Assembly (NCBI GenBank): GCA_023411645.1
Contig: JAEYON010000141.1
Location: 1-39,805 of the forward strand
Direction of reading: 5' to 3'
Source of the DNA: Bacillota bacterium
GTDB lineage: Bacteria; Bacillota; Clostridia; Acetivibrionales; DTU013
Length of the DNA stretch: 39,805 nucleotides
The stretch's first letter is position 1. Each line of letters begins with the position of its first letter. This document shows, piece by piece, positions 1 to 8,563 of this stretch. The notes below the pieces were generated by a model. That model searched no databases. It was not told the origin of the DNA and saw nothing but the letters and a program-made list of their open reading frames with translations. The translations under genes were made by a program, and so were the position numbers.

Positions 1-2
1 AC

Positions 3-167
3 GATTTAATCAGGCAACTTGGTGATAAATATGCAGGACAGTATGGCATCAGTTTCTATTACAAGGATTTTCGGCCGGGTTTCAGACAGGGTCAGCAGGA
101 GGCAAGAGAATTGGGACTGTACCGTCAGAAATATTGCGGATGTATCATTTCGCTCAATGGAAAATAG
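3..167 (+). CDS. queH: Epoxyqueuosine reductase QueH, C-terminal fragment
   Basis: Only the last 54 codons are in the window; the gene enters from the left edge. QueH reduces epoxyqueuosine to queuosine, the last step of the hypermodified wobble base of GUN-anticodon tRNAs, in bacteria that lack QueG. The visible tail contains YYKDFRPGFRQG followed by ELGLYRQKYCGC, the conserved C-terminal end of the QueH (former DUF208) family including its paired cysteines, and ends ISLNGK-stop. I see no strong terminator behind it. The 133 bases before the next gene are AT-rich and hold a short dyad GGAATA-TAAGC-TATTCC near 220-237. Assignment to the family is firm from the motif; nothing can be said about the missing N-terminus. 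Confidence 0.85.
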   Translation, partial: DLIRQLGDKYAGQYGISFYYKDFRPGFRQGQQEARELGLYRQKYCGCIISLNGK

Positions 168-300
168 TGCCTTAACATTCATATTACATTATAGTTAAAA
201 TATATTTAAAAACATAGGAATATAAGCTATTCCGTCGAATTATCTGTTATGATGAAAAAAACAAACGATAATCTTTGGTAAAATACGACGGGGTGCCATC

Positions 301-1956
301 ATGAAGAAAGTCTTATCTGCCATTCTCACCATCATGCTGCTTTTAATGCCAGCAACAGAAACTTCCATATTTGCCCAGACGACTGTCGCCGCAAATAACT
401 TAAAAGGAATTTTGAAGGATGTCCGATATGCGCCGCAGGATGGGTATGAAGTAGTCCATCTGACCATAGACGGCTTTTCGGGCTACACGTATACGGAGTT
501 GGCGGATCCGCTTCGAATTGTGATTGATCTGACTAATACCGCACTATCAGGAAAGCCAAACACACTTAAAGCGGGAGGCAAATTGGTCAACCGCGTCAGG
601 TATGCCCAGTTTACAGTGACCACAGCCCGCGTGGTGCTGGATGTAAACGAAGGTTATGACTATTCCATCGAGAAGACCGATACAGGCCTGGCAATTTATG
701 TTGCTGAAAAGAAGACATCTGAAGCTATGAATGAGGAAAAAGCAATACTATTCAACAATGAATTGGGGATAAGGTATGTAGAAGACGGATCTAACGAAGC
801 GGTTTCCTTGACCTTGGGAAAGGTTGATGGGTACAGCATGTCAAGACTGACAGGTCCGGACAGACTTGTGCTTAACATTCCTGACGCCGGAGTTGTCAGC
901 ACGGATAAACAGGTGAGCACAGGCGGAGATCAAATCCATTCCATTAGTTATAAGAGAACCGGAAAAACAGGCGCCAGTATCACATTTGGTCTTAGCGGAC
1001 AATACCAGTATAGCTTTAAGAAGTCTGAAGATGGTCTTGTCATGACGGTGCAAAGCCCTGCCTATAAGAATATTACATACCACAGCTGCAGCGACAGGAT
1101 TCACTTTACATTGGATAATGCGAAGCTGACTGAAGGAGATAAAGATCTGAAGCCGCTGTATGAAGCTGTATACAGTGATAAATCAAGAAAGTATACGGTG
1201 ACATTTCCTACAGAGCAGGCGGATCTAGGCGAGGGGATACTTGACATCAACGATTCTTATCTCAAGTCCCTTGAGGTGAGAAAAAACGAAGAGGAGGGCA
1301 CGACATCGCTGATATTCACCAGCAGTGCGAAGAATTCATACCTGGTTTATACGAGATCTTCGGGAACCACAGCCATCACAGTAATCAAGCCTGCGGCGGA
1401 GAATAAAAGGCCGGTTGTGATAGATGCAGGTCATGGCGGCACTGCAATAGGAACAGCCTACGGAAAATTGACAGAGAAGGAGCTGACACTGGACATTGCC
1501 AAACGCATGGAAAAGCTGTTAAAGGATAAGGGAATTCAAACATACATGATCAGGTCCGAGGACTGTAATGTGGACAATTATGAGAGAGCATACATTGCGA
1601 ACATAATAAATGCGAAGCTTTTTGTCAGTGTTCATATCAACGGCATGGAGTCAAGGAGCTTCAAGGGCACTATGACTCTATACTGCCCATCATCAAGTAC
1701 AGGGTTCACGGGTGCGGATTTTGCAGGTATTGTTCAGAAAAATATGGTCAGTGCTTTGAAAACTGAGGACATAGGCCTCAGATCGAGGTCGGATCTGATC
1801 GTGCTGAGGGAAACAGTTATGCCTGCCGCATTAGCAGAGGTTGCATTCATTACAAACAGTTCGGACAGGGAAAAGCTGCAGACTGAATCCTTCAGACAGA
1901 AAGCGGCACAAGCATTATGTGATTCCGTAGTGGAGGCGCTGCCAATTGCGAACTGA
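301..1956 (+). CDS. Secreted N-acetylmuramoyl-L-alanine amidase with AMIN domains
   Basis: A 551-residue exported cell-wall hydrolase that should cut the amide between N-acetylmuramic acid and L-alanine in peptidoglycan. Residues 1-25 form a signal peptide (KK, then hydrophobic AILTIMLLLMPA). Two AMIN-like beta domains, which usually target the enzyme to the wall or septum, cover about residues 37-130 and 150-255, with a less clear beta-rich stretch after them. The Amidase_3 catalytic domain is at about 370-548: DAGHGG gives zinc ligand His378, the following EKELTLDIA gives Glu392 as the likely second ligand, SVHIN gives His445, and ALAEVAFITN gives the catalytic Glu513. The length is normal for AMIN-amidases of Clostridia. 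The ATG is preceded by a modest GGGGTG ribosome binding site. The gene appears monocistronic, with a hairpin terminator-like structure about 75 bases downstream. Confidence 0.93.
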   Translation: MKKVLSAILTIMLLLMPATETSIFAQTTVAANNLKGILKDVRYAPQDGYEVVHLTIDGFSGYTYTELADPLRIVIDLTNTALSGKPNTLKAGGKLVNRVRYAQFTVTTARVVLDVNEGYDYSIEKTDTGLAIYVAEKKTSEAMNEEKAILFNNELGIRYVEDGSNEAVSLTLGKVDGYSMSRLTGPDRLVLNIPDAGVVSTDKQVSTGGDQIHSISYKRTGKTGASITFGLSGQYQYSFKKSEDGLVMTVQSPAYKNITYHSCSDRIHFTLDNAKLTEGDKDLKPLYEAVYSDKSRKYTVTFPTEQADLGEGILDINDSYLKSLEVRKNEEEGTTSLIFTSSAKNSYLVYTRSSGTTAITVIKPAAENKRPVVIDAGHGGTAIGTAYGKLTEKELTLDIAKRMEKLLKDKGIQTYMIRSEDCNVDNYERAYIANIINAKLFVSVHINGMESRSFKGTMTLYCPSSSTGFTGADFAGIVQKNMVSALKTEDIGLRSRSDLIVLRETVMPAALAEVAFITNSSDREKLQTESFRQKAAQALCDSVVEALPIAN

Positions 1957-2000
1957 TTGTAACATAGCTGTAATGTGCTTGTAACAAGGCTGTATCAAAC
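1957..2000 (+). promoter_or_regulatory. Four tandem 11-bp (C/T)TGTAA repeats resembling a Pho-box array
   Basis: Directly after the amidase stop, four units follow at exact 11-base period: TTGTAACATAG, CTGTAATGTGC, TTGTAACAAGG, CTGTATCAAAC. Units 1 and 3, and 2 and 4, resemble each other most, giving a 22-base super-period. Helical-period direct repeats of this kind are the usual binding sites of OmpR/PhoB-family response regulators. No regulator of that family is in the window and the target gene is unclear, because a terminator-like hairpin lies between this array and the next gene. Confidence 0.4.
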
Positions 2001-2031
2001 AAATGAAATAGATAAATATTTATAAAAATAC

Positions 2032-2065
2032 TCAGTAGAATTTATGAATTCTACTGATATTTTTT
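2032..2065 (+). terminator. Rho-independent terminator-like hairpin after the amidase gene
   Basis: A perfect 11-bp stem, TCAGTAGAATT (2032-2042) against AATTCTACTGA (2047-2057), with a TATG loop, followed by TATTTTTTA. The stem is AT-rich, so its strength is uncertain, but position and T-run fit a terminator for the amidase transcript. Confidence 0.6.
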
Positions 2066-2102
2066 ATGGGATTTGTATGATAACATTAGAATAGTATTTG
2101 AG

Positions 2103-2125
2103 CACATTGATTTAGTTTCAATGTG
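2103..2125. promoter_or_regulatory. 8-bp inverted repeat upstream of the GerMN lipoprotein gene
   Basis: CACATTGA (2103-2110) and TCAATGTG (2118-2125) form a perfect dyad around a 7-base centre, about 105 bases before the next start codon. It could be an operator. I did not find a convincing sigma-A promoter with correct spacing next to it; a TATAAA at about 2148-2153 is the only good -10-like element. Confidence 0.3.
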
Positions 2126-2229
2126 ATTGATAACTGAATATAGATGGTATAAATATCGTGGGAAATATTAGAAACCTTCCAAGTTGTCCATAATCTTTTT
2201 ATTACAGGAATTATTACAAGGAGGACGAT

Positions 2230-3507
2230 ATGAGAAGGTTCATAGTTTTGTTTCTCGTGATACAAATGGTTTTACTGACAGGATGTTCGATACCTTTTTT
2301 CGGGAAGGCGGAGCAGAAAACCCCGGCGGATGGGAGTGAGCCGGTCAGCGTTAATGAAAGCAGCCGGATAAGCGGACAGTCCGGCGAACAGGAAAGTGCA
2401 GATCCCGGAGACGAAATGCAATCGGCTAAAACTGAGGTGGCAGGAACCGGAACTGACGGATTGGCTGGGACGGAAGCTGACGGATTAACCGATGAAGATA
2501 CAGGGCTGTCCGATGAGCAGGGTTCTGCTGATTCTGCTGTAGATAGTGTTCTATACATACCGGATCCGACGGGCACGGGTGATGAGACAGGAGTACTGTC
2601 TGCGCAAAGTGAATCGGGCAGCGGAACTTTTTTTTCTGAACCAAGGCGGTCTGTAACTGTATACTATCAGGACGGGGATGGATATCTAGTCCCAATGACC
2701 AGATGGATCGAACCGCAGCCGGGCATAGCAAGGGCTTCTCTAAATCTTGTGATCGATAGCGCATTGAACCGGGAAGAGCTGATATATTATGGTGTGTACC
2801 CGATTTTACCTGAGAAGACTGAGATACAGGGGATAGATGTTAAAGATGGTGTTGCAACTGTCGATTTTAACAGATATCTGCTCGATTATGACAGTGCGTT
2901 GTCGGAGAGAAATATTGTCGCTTCGATCGTTTATACAATGACGGAGTTTGAGACAATTGAACGTGTGAAAGTTCTGATTAATGGTTATCCACAGGGTATC
3001 CTGAAGTATGGAACCGATCTGGGTAAACCATTAGGGCGTGATGATGTAATGATTAATGGAGAGCTTGCCCTGACGCCGGACGAAATGTTCAAGGTAGATG
3101 TATTCCTGATGAAACAGGCAAACATCGGTTTTATATACCCGGTGCCGCTTTCTGTAGCAGATACAACCGACGCAGACAATCTTCCGGAGATCCTGGTAAA
3201 GAAGCTGATTGATACGAAAACGGAAGGATTGCTGGTCAGTGAGATTCCGCAGGATGTTGCTTTATTAGATACAAGGATTGTAAATGGTACTATTACACTG
3301 AATTTTAGTGAAGGATTTTTAAACTACGGAGGCACTGCACGGGAAGAAGGGATTCTAAAGCAACTGGCTTATACGCTGCGTCAGTGTAATGGGATCAGGA
3401 GGCTGAGGATCATGGTTGCGGGGCGCGAGATTGAGTTGCCTGAGGGAACGGATATATCAGAGGGATTGGCAATACCTGTTACAATAAACGACGTGATTGA
3501 CAGATAA
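2230..3507 (+). CDS. GerMN-domain lipoprotein
   Basis: A 425-residue lipoprotein. The signal peptide ends in a clear lipobox LLTGC, so Cys19 should be lipidated and the protein tethered outside the membrane. Residues 20-135 are an acidic Ser/Gly/Asp/Glu-rich spacer. Two GerMN-type domains follow, about 139-265 and 288-415; each has the family pattern of a VTVYYQDGDG or VDVFLMK-type strand, then a helix with LIDSALN or KLIDTKT, and a VDFNRYLL or LNFSEGFL strand. GerMN domains occur in the germination/sporulation protein GerM and in many clostridial envelope lipoproteins; the precise role of this one is unknown. The start is set by a strong AAGGAGG 8 bases ahead of the ATG. It is followed closely by the pyrophosphatase gene and may be co-transcribed with it. 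Confidence 0.87.
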   Translation: MRRFIVLFLVIQMVLLTGCSIPFFGKAEQKTPADGSEPVSVNESSRISGQSGEQESADPGDEMQSAKTEVAGTGTDGLAGTEADGLTDEDTGLSDEQGSADSAVDSVLYIPDPTGTGDETGVLSAQSESGSGTFFSEPRRSVTVYYQDGDGYLVPMTRWIEPQPGIARASLNLVIDSALNREELIYYGVYPILPEKTEIQGIDVKDGVATVDFNRYLLDYDSALSERNIVASIVYTMTEFETIERVKVLINGYPQGILKYGTDLGKPLGRDDVMINGELALTPDEMFKVDVFLMKQANIGFIYPVPLSVADTTDADNLPEILVKKLIDTKTEGLLVSEIPQDVALLDTRIVNGTITLNFSEGFLNYGGTAREEGILKQLAYTLRQCNGIRRLRIMVAGREIELPEGTDISEGLAIPVTINDVIDR

Positions 3508-3539
3508 TGTGATTTACATATAAAAAGAAGGAAGATGCT

Positions 3540-4187
3540 TTGCATATAAATGATAAAATGTCAGAATTAAAAAATATGAAGCTGATTGCAGCTACAAAGA
3601 ACAGAGGGAAGCTGGAGGAGATTGCACAAATCCTGGAACAGTTTCCCTTCAATGTTGTCTCCATGACCGAGGCAGGCGTGACAGACGATATTGAGGAAAC
3701 AGGCAGTACCTTTGAGGAAAATGCGCTGATTAAGGCAAAAAAGGTCTGGGAGGCTACAGGCGCAGCTAATATTGTGCTGGCTGACGATTCAGGGCTGGAG
3801 GTAGATTATCTGGATGGAGCTCCCGGTATTTATTCTGCAAGATATGCAGGCGAGGGAGCTTCTGATGCTGACAGGAATAGGAAATTACTCGGCGCACTTG
3901 CAGGAGTGCCCGCAGACAAAAGGTCAGCAAGATTCGTATGTGCTATAGCAATGGTTTTTCCGGACGGCAAATATCTTGTTGTTAGAGGAACATGTGAAGG
4001 GATGATCGCATTTGAACCAAAAGGCAGCAACGGCTTTGGATATGATCCGCTGTTTTATATGCCTTCCATTGGAACGACAATAGCACAAATGGATGCAGAA
4101 ACGAAAAACGGAATTAGCCATCGGGGGAATGCTCTCAGACAGCTTGCCGAAGAACTCAAGCAGATTTGGCAAGAGCCTGCGCGATAA
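3540..4187 (+). CDS. XTP/dITP pyrophosphatase (RdgB/HAM1 family)
   Basis: A 215-residue house-cleaning enzyme that hydrolyses XTP, dITP and ITP to the monophosphates and pyrophosphate, keeping deaminated purines out of nucleic acids. Family hallmarks are the N-terminal nucleotide-binding motif AATKNRGKLEEI (about residues 17-28), the metal and purine pocket ADDSGLEVDYLDGAPGIYSA (about 80-99), and FEPKGSNGFGYDPLF then MDAETKNGISHRGNAL near the C-terminus. I chose the TTG at 3540 because AAGAAGG lies 8 bases before it; ATG codons at 3558 and 3576 in the same frame lack a good ribosome binding site, though 3576 (MKLIAATKN) is where many homologues begin. It sits 32 bases after the GerMN gene. 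Confidence 0.93.
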   Translation: MHINDKMSELKNMKLIAATKNRGKLEEIAQILEQFPFNVVSMTEAGVTDDIEETGSTFEENALIKAKKVWEATGAANIVLADDSGLEVDYLDGAPGIYSARYAGEGASDADRNRKLLGALAGVPADKRSARFVCAIAMVFPDGKYLVVRGTCEGMIAFEPKGSNGFGYDPLFYMPSIGTTIAQMDAETKNGISHRGNALRQLAEELKQIWQEPAR

Positions 4188-4263
4188 GTAAGGAGCCGGC
4201 ATGATAGGGCGGGACATAATTGACGATTAAGAGTGGACAGAGTTTTATGGGGGTTCTTGGTAT

Positions 4264-4743
4264 ATGAAAATTTTGGTTATAAGTGATACACACGGCGATA
4301 TAAGTAAGGCTGAAGAAGCTATTAAAACAAATAAAAATATAGATTTGATCATCCATCTTGGCGACTATTTCAGGGACGCTATAAAATTATCCAATATGTT
4401 TCCGGAGATTCCTTTTGAGTATATCTATGGCAACAGTGATTTTATGATTGAAAATGTTCTGGCTGAGAAGCTGTTAGATATATGCGGAAAAAAGATATTT
4501 ATCACACATGGACACAGATATTCTGTTAAGTGGGACTATGAAAAGCTGTTCAGAAAGGCAGAGGAAATAAACGCCGATATGGTCCTGTTTGGGCATACTC
4601 ATTGTCCTGATATAATTACAAGGGGTCAGCAATTTATTTTAAATCCCGGCAGCACCAGTGACCCAAGAGATGACTCTGACGAATCCTATGCGATTATTGA
4701 AATTGAAGACGAGCAGGTCAAACCTCGGATATATCGTATTTGA
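4264..4743 (+). CDS. YfcE/MJ0936-type metallophosphoesterase
   Basis: A 159-residue calcineurin-like phosphoesterase of the YfcE family, cytoplasmic, with phosphodiesterase activity in characterised members but no known physiological substrate. The full set of metal ligands is visible: ISDTHGD (Asp8, His10), HLGD (Asp34), YGNSD (Asn57), THGH (His82, His84) and FGHTH (His111, His113), then the usual NPGSTSDPR. The length matches the family. In Clostridia it commonly follows rdgB, as it does here after a 76-base gap. The ribosome binding site is a modest ATGGGGG about 10 bases before the ATG. Confidence 0.92.
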   Translation: MKILVISDTHGDISKAEEAIKTNKNIDLIIHLGDYFRDAIKLSNMFPEIPFEYIYGNSDFMIENVLAEKLLDICGKKIFITHGHRYSVKWDYEKLFRKAEEINADMVLFGHTHCPDIITRGQQFILNPGSTSDPRDDSDESYAIIEIEDEQVKPRIYRI

Positions 4744-4859
4744 AGCCATTTGAAGGCTGTCTGCCGGGAATTGTTATCAGGGATTTTGAAACATATTTGT
4801 ATCAATACTCGTCAAACACAAGACTTGTTTTTTAGATAACTACAATGTGGGGTGATTTA

Positions 4860-7628
4860 TTGATACATAATAAACGTTTTTTAAAAGTCCTTCTGATCCC
4901 TATTTCTTTTCTTATTGCAGTTACATTGATTTTGCCGGCTAAAGTATATTCTGCGGGTTCAAAGGCTGATATTGCTATAGAAGTTAAAGCCGGCTTTAAT
5001 GGAGTGGCACGACTGGGTGCTTATGTTCCCTACAGGATCCTGCTAATTAACAAGGGAAGAGCTGTTGAGGGAGAAGTACAGGTCGAAATCAAGATTGACA
5101 GTCAGAATAAAACCGTATTTTCCAAACCTGTATCCCTCGCTGAGGGCGTTGCCAAGGAAGTAGTAATTGACGCGCCTGTCTTTACCGCAAGAAAAGGAGT
5201 AATGATCAAGTTCCAGGAGAATGGTAAAACCATAAAAGAGCTGGAATACAACTTTTTAAAATTAATTCCTCCCGAGATGAAAACCATTGGAGTATTAAGC
5301 TCGGATAATGCTGCATACGACTTTTTGAATGGTATGACAATACCACAACCAGACGGTGATATGGCATATGATGAAAAAATGAAGCTGATGCAGGCCGCCG
5401 GATTGTATCCGGGTGCTCCCGTAGCTACTGCTCAAGCCGTACCGGTTGGTTCTATAACGGAATTGGAAAGCATACTAATTCCGCTGGACAGTGGGAGCTT
5501 TCCTGACAATATCAGGATAATAAACGGATTTGATATTCTGATTATCAGCAATTATGATACCGGAACATTGTCTGAAAATCAAATGAGTGCGCTTGAAAGT
5601 TGGATTGAGAGCGGAGGCACACTGGTCGTTGGAACCGGTGTAAATTGGAAGAAGGTCTATTCTTCTCTGCCGGAGTCTATGAAACGCTTTTCTGTTGCGG
5701 GCACGACCTCCGCCGCCCCGCCGGAAGAACTGGAGAGCTATGCGGGAGCAGAGTTTTTAGATAATGCGGTTCTTGATACTGTTACAGGAGAAATCGGTTT
5801 TGAGTACACAGAATTTCAGGCAGACAGTACCGATGGGACAACTGAGGATGAGAATAACGCGGCTGGCAGCAATATAAGTGTTGAATCGAATGAAGAGAAG
5901 CAATGGGTTTATAGTTCAAATATTGATGAAGTAATAATAGGTGATAGCGGCAAACCGCTGGCTGTAAAATATATTCACAAATCGGGGCGGATACTTTTTC
6001 TGGCCTTTGATCCCGGAATGGAGCCTGTTGCAAGCTGGCAGGGGAAACAGTCCTTCTGGGAAAACCTTCTGTATCATAGCAGCAATTCTAACAGAGTATA
6101 CGAAAGAGGCCGGGGATATTACTATTCCAATCAGGACATCTACTACATGAACAGTCTGACATCACAGGTTCCGGATGACAGGACGCCACCGTTCCTGTTT
6201 ATGTTTATAACGATAGGAGTATATATAATTATTGCCGGACCTGCCATGTACATTTTTTTGAAGCGAAAGGACAAGAGGGACTTCAGCTGGCTTGCGGTTC
6301 CTGCTGTTGCTCTTTTATGTCTTGTTGTCATATACTTGGTGGGATTTAAAACCAGATACAAGACAGCGGTATTTAATACAGCCTCAATGATTAATCTTGA
6401 CATGGAGAACCAAAAGGCCGATATCACAACCGGTATGGGTATTTTTAACAATAAGAGGGGGGATTTGAAGCTCACTTATTCGGATAAGGATAATATAGAG
6501 TTTGACGTCACCCAATCAGAAAACCGAAGCTATATGGTATATGAAGACGGGAAGGAGCCTGAGGGCAAGGTTGTAAGCAAGCTAGTGTTCAGTGACCCGA
6601 CGAATTATATGCTTTATGATGTTTCCATGTGGGAACCCAAATATCTTTCCGCAAAAAAAAGCGAGCCCTTCACAGGTCAACTAATCAGCTCTGTTCAAAT
6701 GGAGAACGGCAAATTCAGAGCAGTAATCAGCAACAGAACCAAGTATGACTTTATGGAAGCATTTATTTCAGTTGGTAGTAACTTTATCAGTGTCGGGGAC
6801 ATCCTTTCGGGTAAAGAAAAGGTGATCGAAACGGATTTTTACTCAGATAAAGTATTCCACAGTTTTGAGGAATACCTGAACGCACAGTATGGCCGGACAA
6901 ACTATCCTTCCAATACGGCGATTCCTGATGATTTTCCTCAAAGGTACAGAAAAAGAATGACAGTTGAACAGCTTCTTCAGCCTATGTACTATAGCCTGAG
7001 GGGACAGACTAAAATAGGGCTGTACGCATTGAACAGTCAAAACCTCGGCTATAATATTACAATAAATGATGAGACGCCCGTATCCTATTATACAAATGGG
7101 ATATTCTCCAGTGTTGATATGACTTTTGAAAAAGGCAGCGATGTGGATATACCGACAGGGATAATATTACCGCAGATGGACGAATATGGCCTTATTCAAA
7201 ACATCGCAAGTGATGAAGGAGACAATGGCATCAGAGTAATAAACAAAGGCGATATTGATTTTACGTATTCACTTCCGGAGGGTATCCGGCCAACCGGGTT
7301 TTCACTTAAATTTGATACATTAGTACCACTTTATGTTAAGTACAATATAGAAGATATGAAAGCGCAAAATAGCAATATTCAGACGAAGATACTGCAAAAC
7401 GAGTATGAGTATTATCTGTATAATAAGGCGTCAGATAACTGGGAGCAAATAGATGACAATCATGGTGTGGCGGAAGAAGCCGAAAAATATATTGATGATG
7501 AAAACAGGCTCAAGGTCCGCGTCAGGGTAGTTGAAATTGCGGAAGAGGACATGAAATCCAATGATGGATATGTCGAGACTGAGCGGCTGGCGTTCCCGGC
7601 GCTGCAACTGAAGGGGGTGGCGCGATAA
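4860..7628 (+). CDS. Large membrane protein with GATase-like domain, first gene of the MoxR/VWA/ABC operon
   Basis: About 922 residues, function unknown. An N-terminal signal or anchor segment (about 9-33) is followed by an exported beta-rich region. A GATase1-like fold (about 140-400) is suggested by GFDILIISNYDTG and ALESWIESGGTLVVGTG; its nucleophile is not evident. Then come two membrane helices (about 440-465 and 474-495) joined by KRKDKRDFSW, and a long C-terminal beta region. Similar architectures occur next to ABC-2 exporters and MoxR genes in Clostridia and loosely recall GldG-type ABC accessory proteins. I chose TTG 4860 because GGGGTG lies 5 bases before it; an in-frame ATG at 4845 overlaps that site and would give five more residues. 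Its stop overlaps the next start by one base, so the two are probably translationally coupled. Confidence 0.75.
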   Translation: MIHNKRFLKVLLIPISFLIAVTLILPAKVYSAGSKADIAIEVKAGFNGVARLGAYVPYRILLINKGRAVEGEVQVEIKIDSQNKTVFSKPVSLAEGVAKEVVIDAPVFTARKGVMIKFQENGKTIKELEYNFLKLIPPEMKTIGVLSSDNAAYDFLNGMTIPQPDGDMAYDEKMKLMQAAGLYPGAPVATAQAVPVGSITELESILIPLDSGSFPDNIRIINGFDILIISNYDTGTLSENQMSALESWIESGGTLVVGTGVNWKKVYSSLPESMKRFSVAGTTSAAPPEELESYAGAEFLDNAVLDTVTGEIGFEYTEFQADSTDGTTEDENNAAGSNISVESNEEKQWVYSSNIDEVIIGDSGKPLAVKYIHKSGRILFLAFDPGMEPVASWQGKQSFWENLLYHSSNSNRVYERGRGYYYSNQDIYYMNSLTSQVPDDRTPPFLFMFITIGVYIIIAGPAMYIFLKRKDKRDFSWLAVPAVALLCLVVIYLVGFKTRYKTAVFNTASMINLDMENQKADITTGMGIFNNKRGDLKLTYSDKDNIEFDVTQSENRSYMVYEDGKEPEGKVVSKLVFSDPTNYMLYDVSMWEPKYLSAKKSEPFTGQLISSVQMENGKFRAVISNRTKYDFMEAFISVGSNFISVGDILSGKEKVIETDFYSDKVFHSFEEYLNAQYGRTNYPSNTAIPDDFPQRYRKRMTVEQLLQPMYYSLRGQTKIGLYALNSQNLGYNITINDETPVSYYTNGIFSSVDMTFEKGSDVDIPTGIILPQMDEYGLIQNIASDEGDNGIRVINKGDIDFTYSLPEGIRPTGFSLKFDTLVPLYVKYNIEDMKAQNSNIQTKILQNEYEYYLYNKASDNWEQIDDNHGVAEEAEKYIDDENRLKVRVRVVEIAEEDMKSNDGYVETERLAFPALQLKGVAR

Positions 7629-8563
7629 TGCTGAAAATTACAAATCTTGTTAAGAGGTATGGCAAATTTACGGCAGTTGACAATCTGTCCATGGAAATCA
7701 GCGAGGGCCAGATTTTCGGCTTTGTAGGGGCGAACGGAGCGGGGAAAACAACAACAATGAGGATTGTCGCCGGGTTACTGCAGCCAACCTCGGGAGAAAT
7801 TCTGGTTGATGGTACAGATATCTTATCTTCCTCGAGAAAAGTGAAAAAGAAGATCGGCTATATGCCCGATTTCTTTGGCGTATATGATGATCTCAAAGTA
7901 GATGAATACATGAATTTCTATTCCGGCATTTATGGAATCCCATACCGCGAAAGGAAGGGAATATCGGACCAACTATTGGAATTGGTTGATCTGAGCCATA
8001 AAAAGGATTTTTATGTTGACAGTCTAAGCAGGGGTATGAAGCAAAGGCTTTGCCTTGCAAGAAGCCTGATACATGATCCAAGACTGTTAATCCTTGACGA
8101 GCCGGCTTCAGGGCTGGATCCGAGAGCAAGGGTTGAGATGAAAAACATATTAAGAGAACTGAAAAATATGGGGAAGACCATTCTCATAAGCTCCCACATC
8201 CTTTCCGAGCTTGCTGAGATGTGTACGGTCATTGGCATTATTGATAAGGGAAGACTGTCTGCTTGTGGGTCGGTTAAGGAAATCATAGATAAGCTGACCC
8301 GCACGGGGAAACTGAAGATAAAGGTCAGAGACAGGGTGGAGCAAGCTGTGAAATTACTGCAGGAGCAGCCCTCTATTGGAGAAATCGCCATAAATGGAGA
8401 TATTGTTGAAGCTGATACCGGTGCTGACGAGCAGTTGCTCTCGGAAATTCTTAAGAGGCTTGTGACCCAGGATATTCCCGTCGTAACATTTGCGCGGGAA
8501 GGCGGAAGTCTTGAATCCGTCTTTATGCAGCTTACGGAAGGGAGTGATGAACATGATGCTTAA
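7628..8563 (+). CDS. ABC transporter ATP-binding protein (ABC-2 exporter type)
   Basis: A 311-residue nucleotide-binding subunit. Walker A GANGAGKTT is at about residues 34-42, the signature LSRGMKQR at about 133-140, Walker B LLILDEPASGLD at about 153-164 and the H-loop ISSH at about 187. The C-terminal 90 residues form the extra domain common in CcmA/NatA/GldA-type exporters. It should drive the permease encoded directly downstream. The ATG shares its A with the stop of the preceding gene, and the 3' end overlaps the permease start, which points to a single coupled transcript. The substrate is unknown. Confidence 0.93.
   Translation: MLKITNLVKRYGKFTAVDNLSMEISEGQIFGFVGANGAGKTTTMRIVAGLLQPTSGEILVDGTDILSSSRKVKKKIGYMPDFFGVYDDLKVDEYMNFYSGIYGIPYRERKGISDQLLELVDLSHKKDFYVDSLSRGMKQRLCLARSLIHDPRLLILDEPASGLDPRARVEMKNILRELKNMGKTILISSHILSELAEMCTVIGIIDKGRLSACGSVKEIIDKLTRTGKLKIKVRDRVEQAVKLLQEQPSIGEIAINGDIVEADTGADEQLLSEILKRLVTQDIPVVTFAREGGSLESVFMQLTEGSDEHDA

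Noticed and set aside
8490..8552. Longer N-terminus for the ABC-2 permease
   Set aside because: This stretch is the end of the ATPase gene in another frame; the ribosome binding site and family start lie at 8536-8553.
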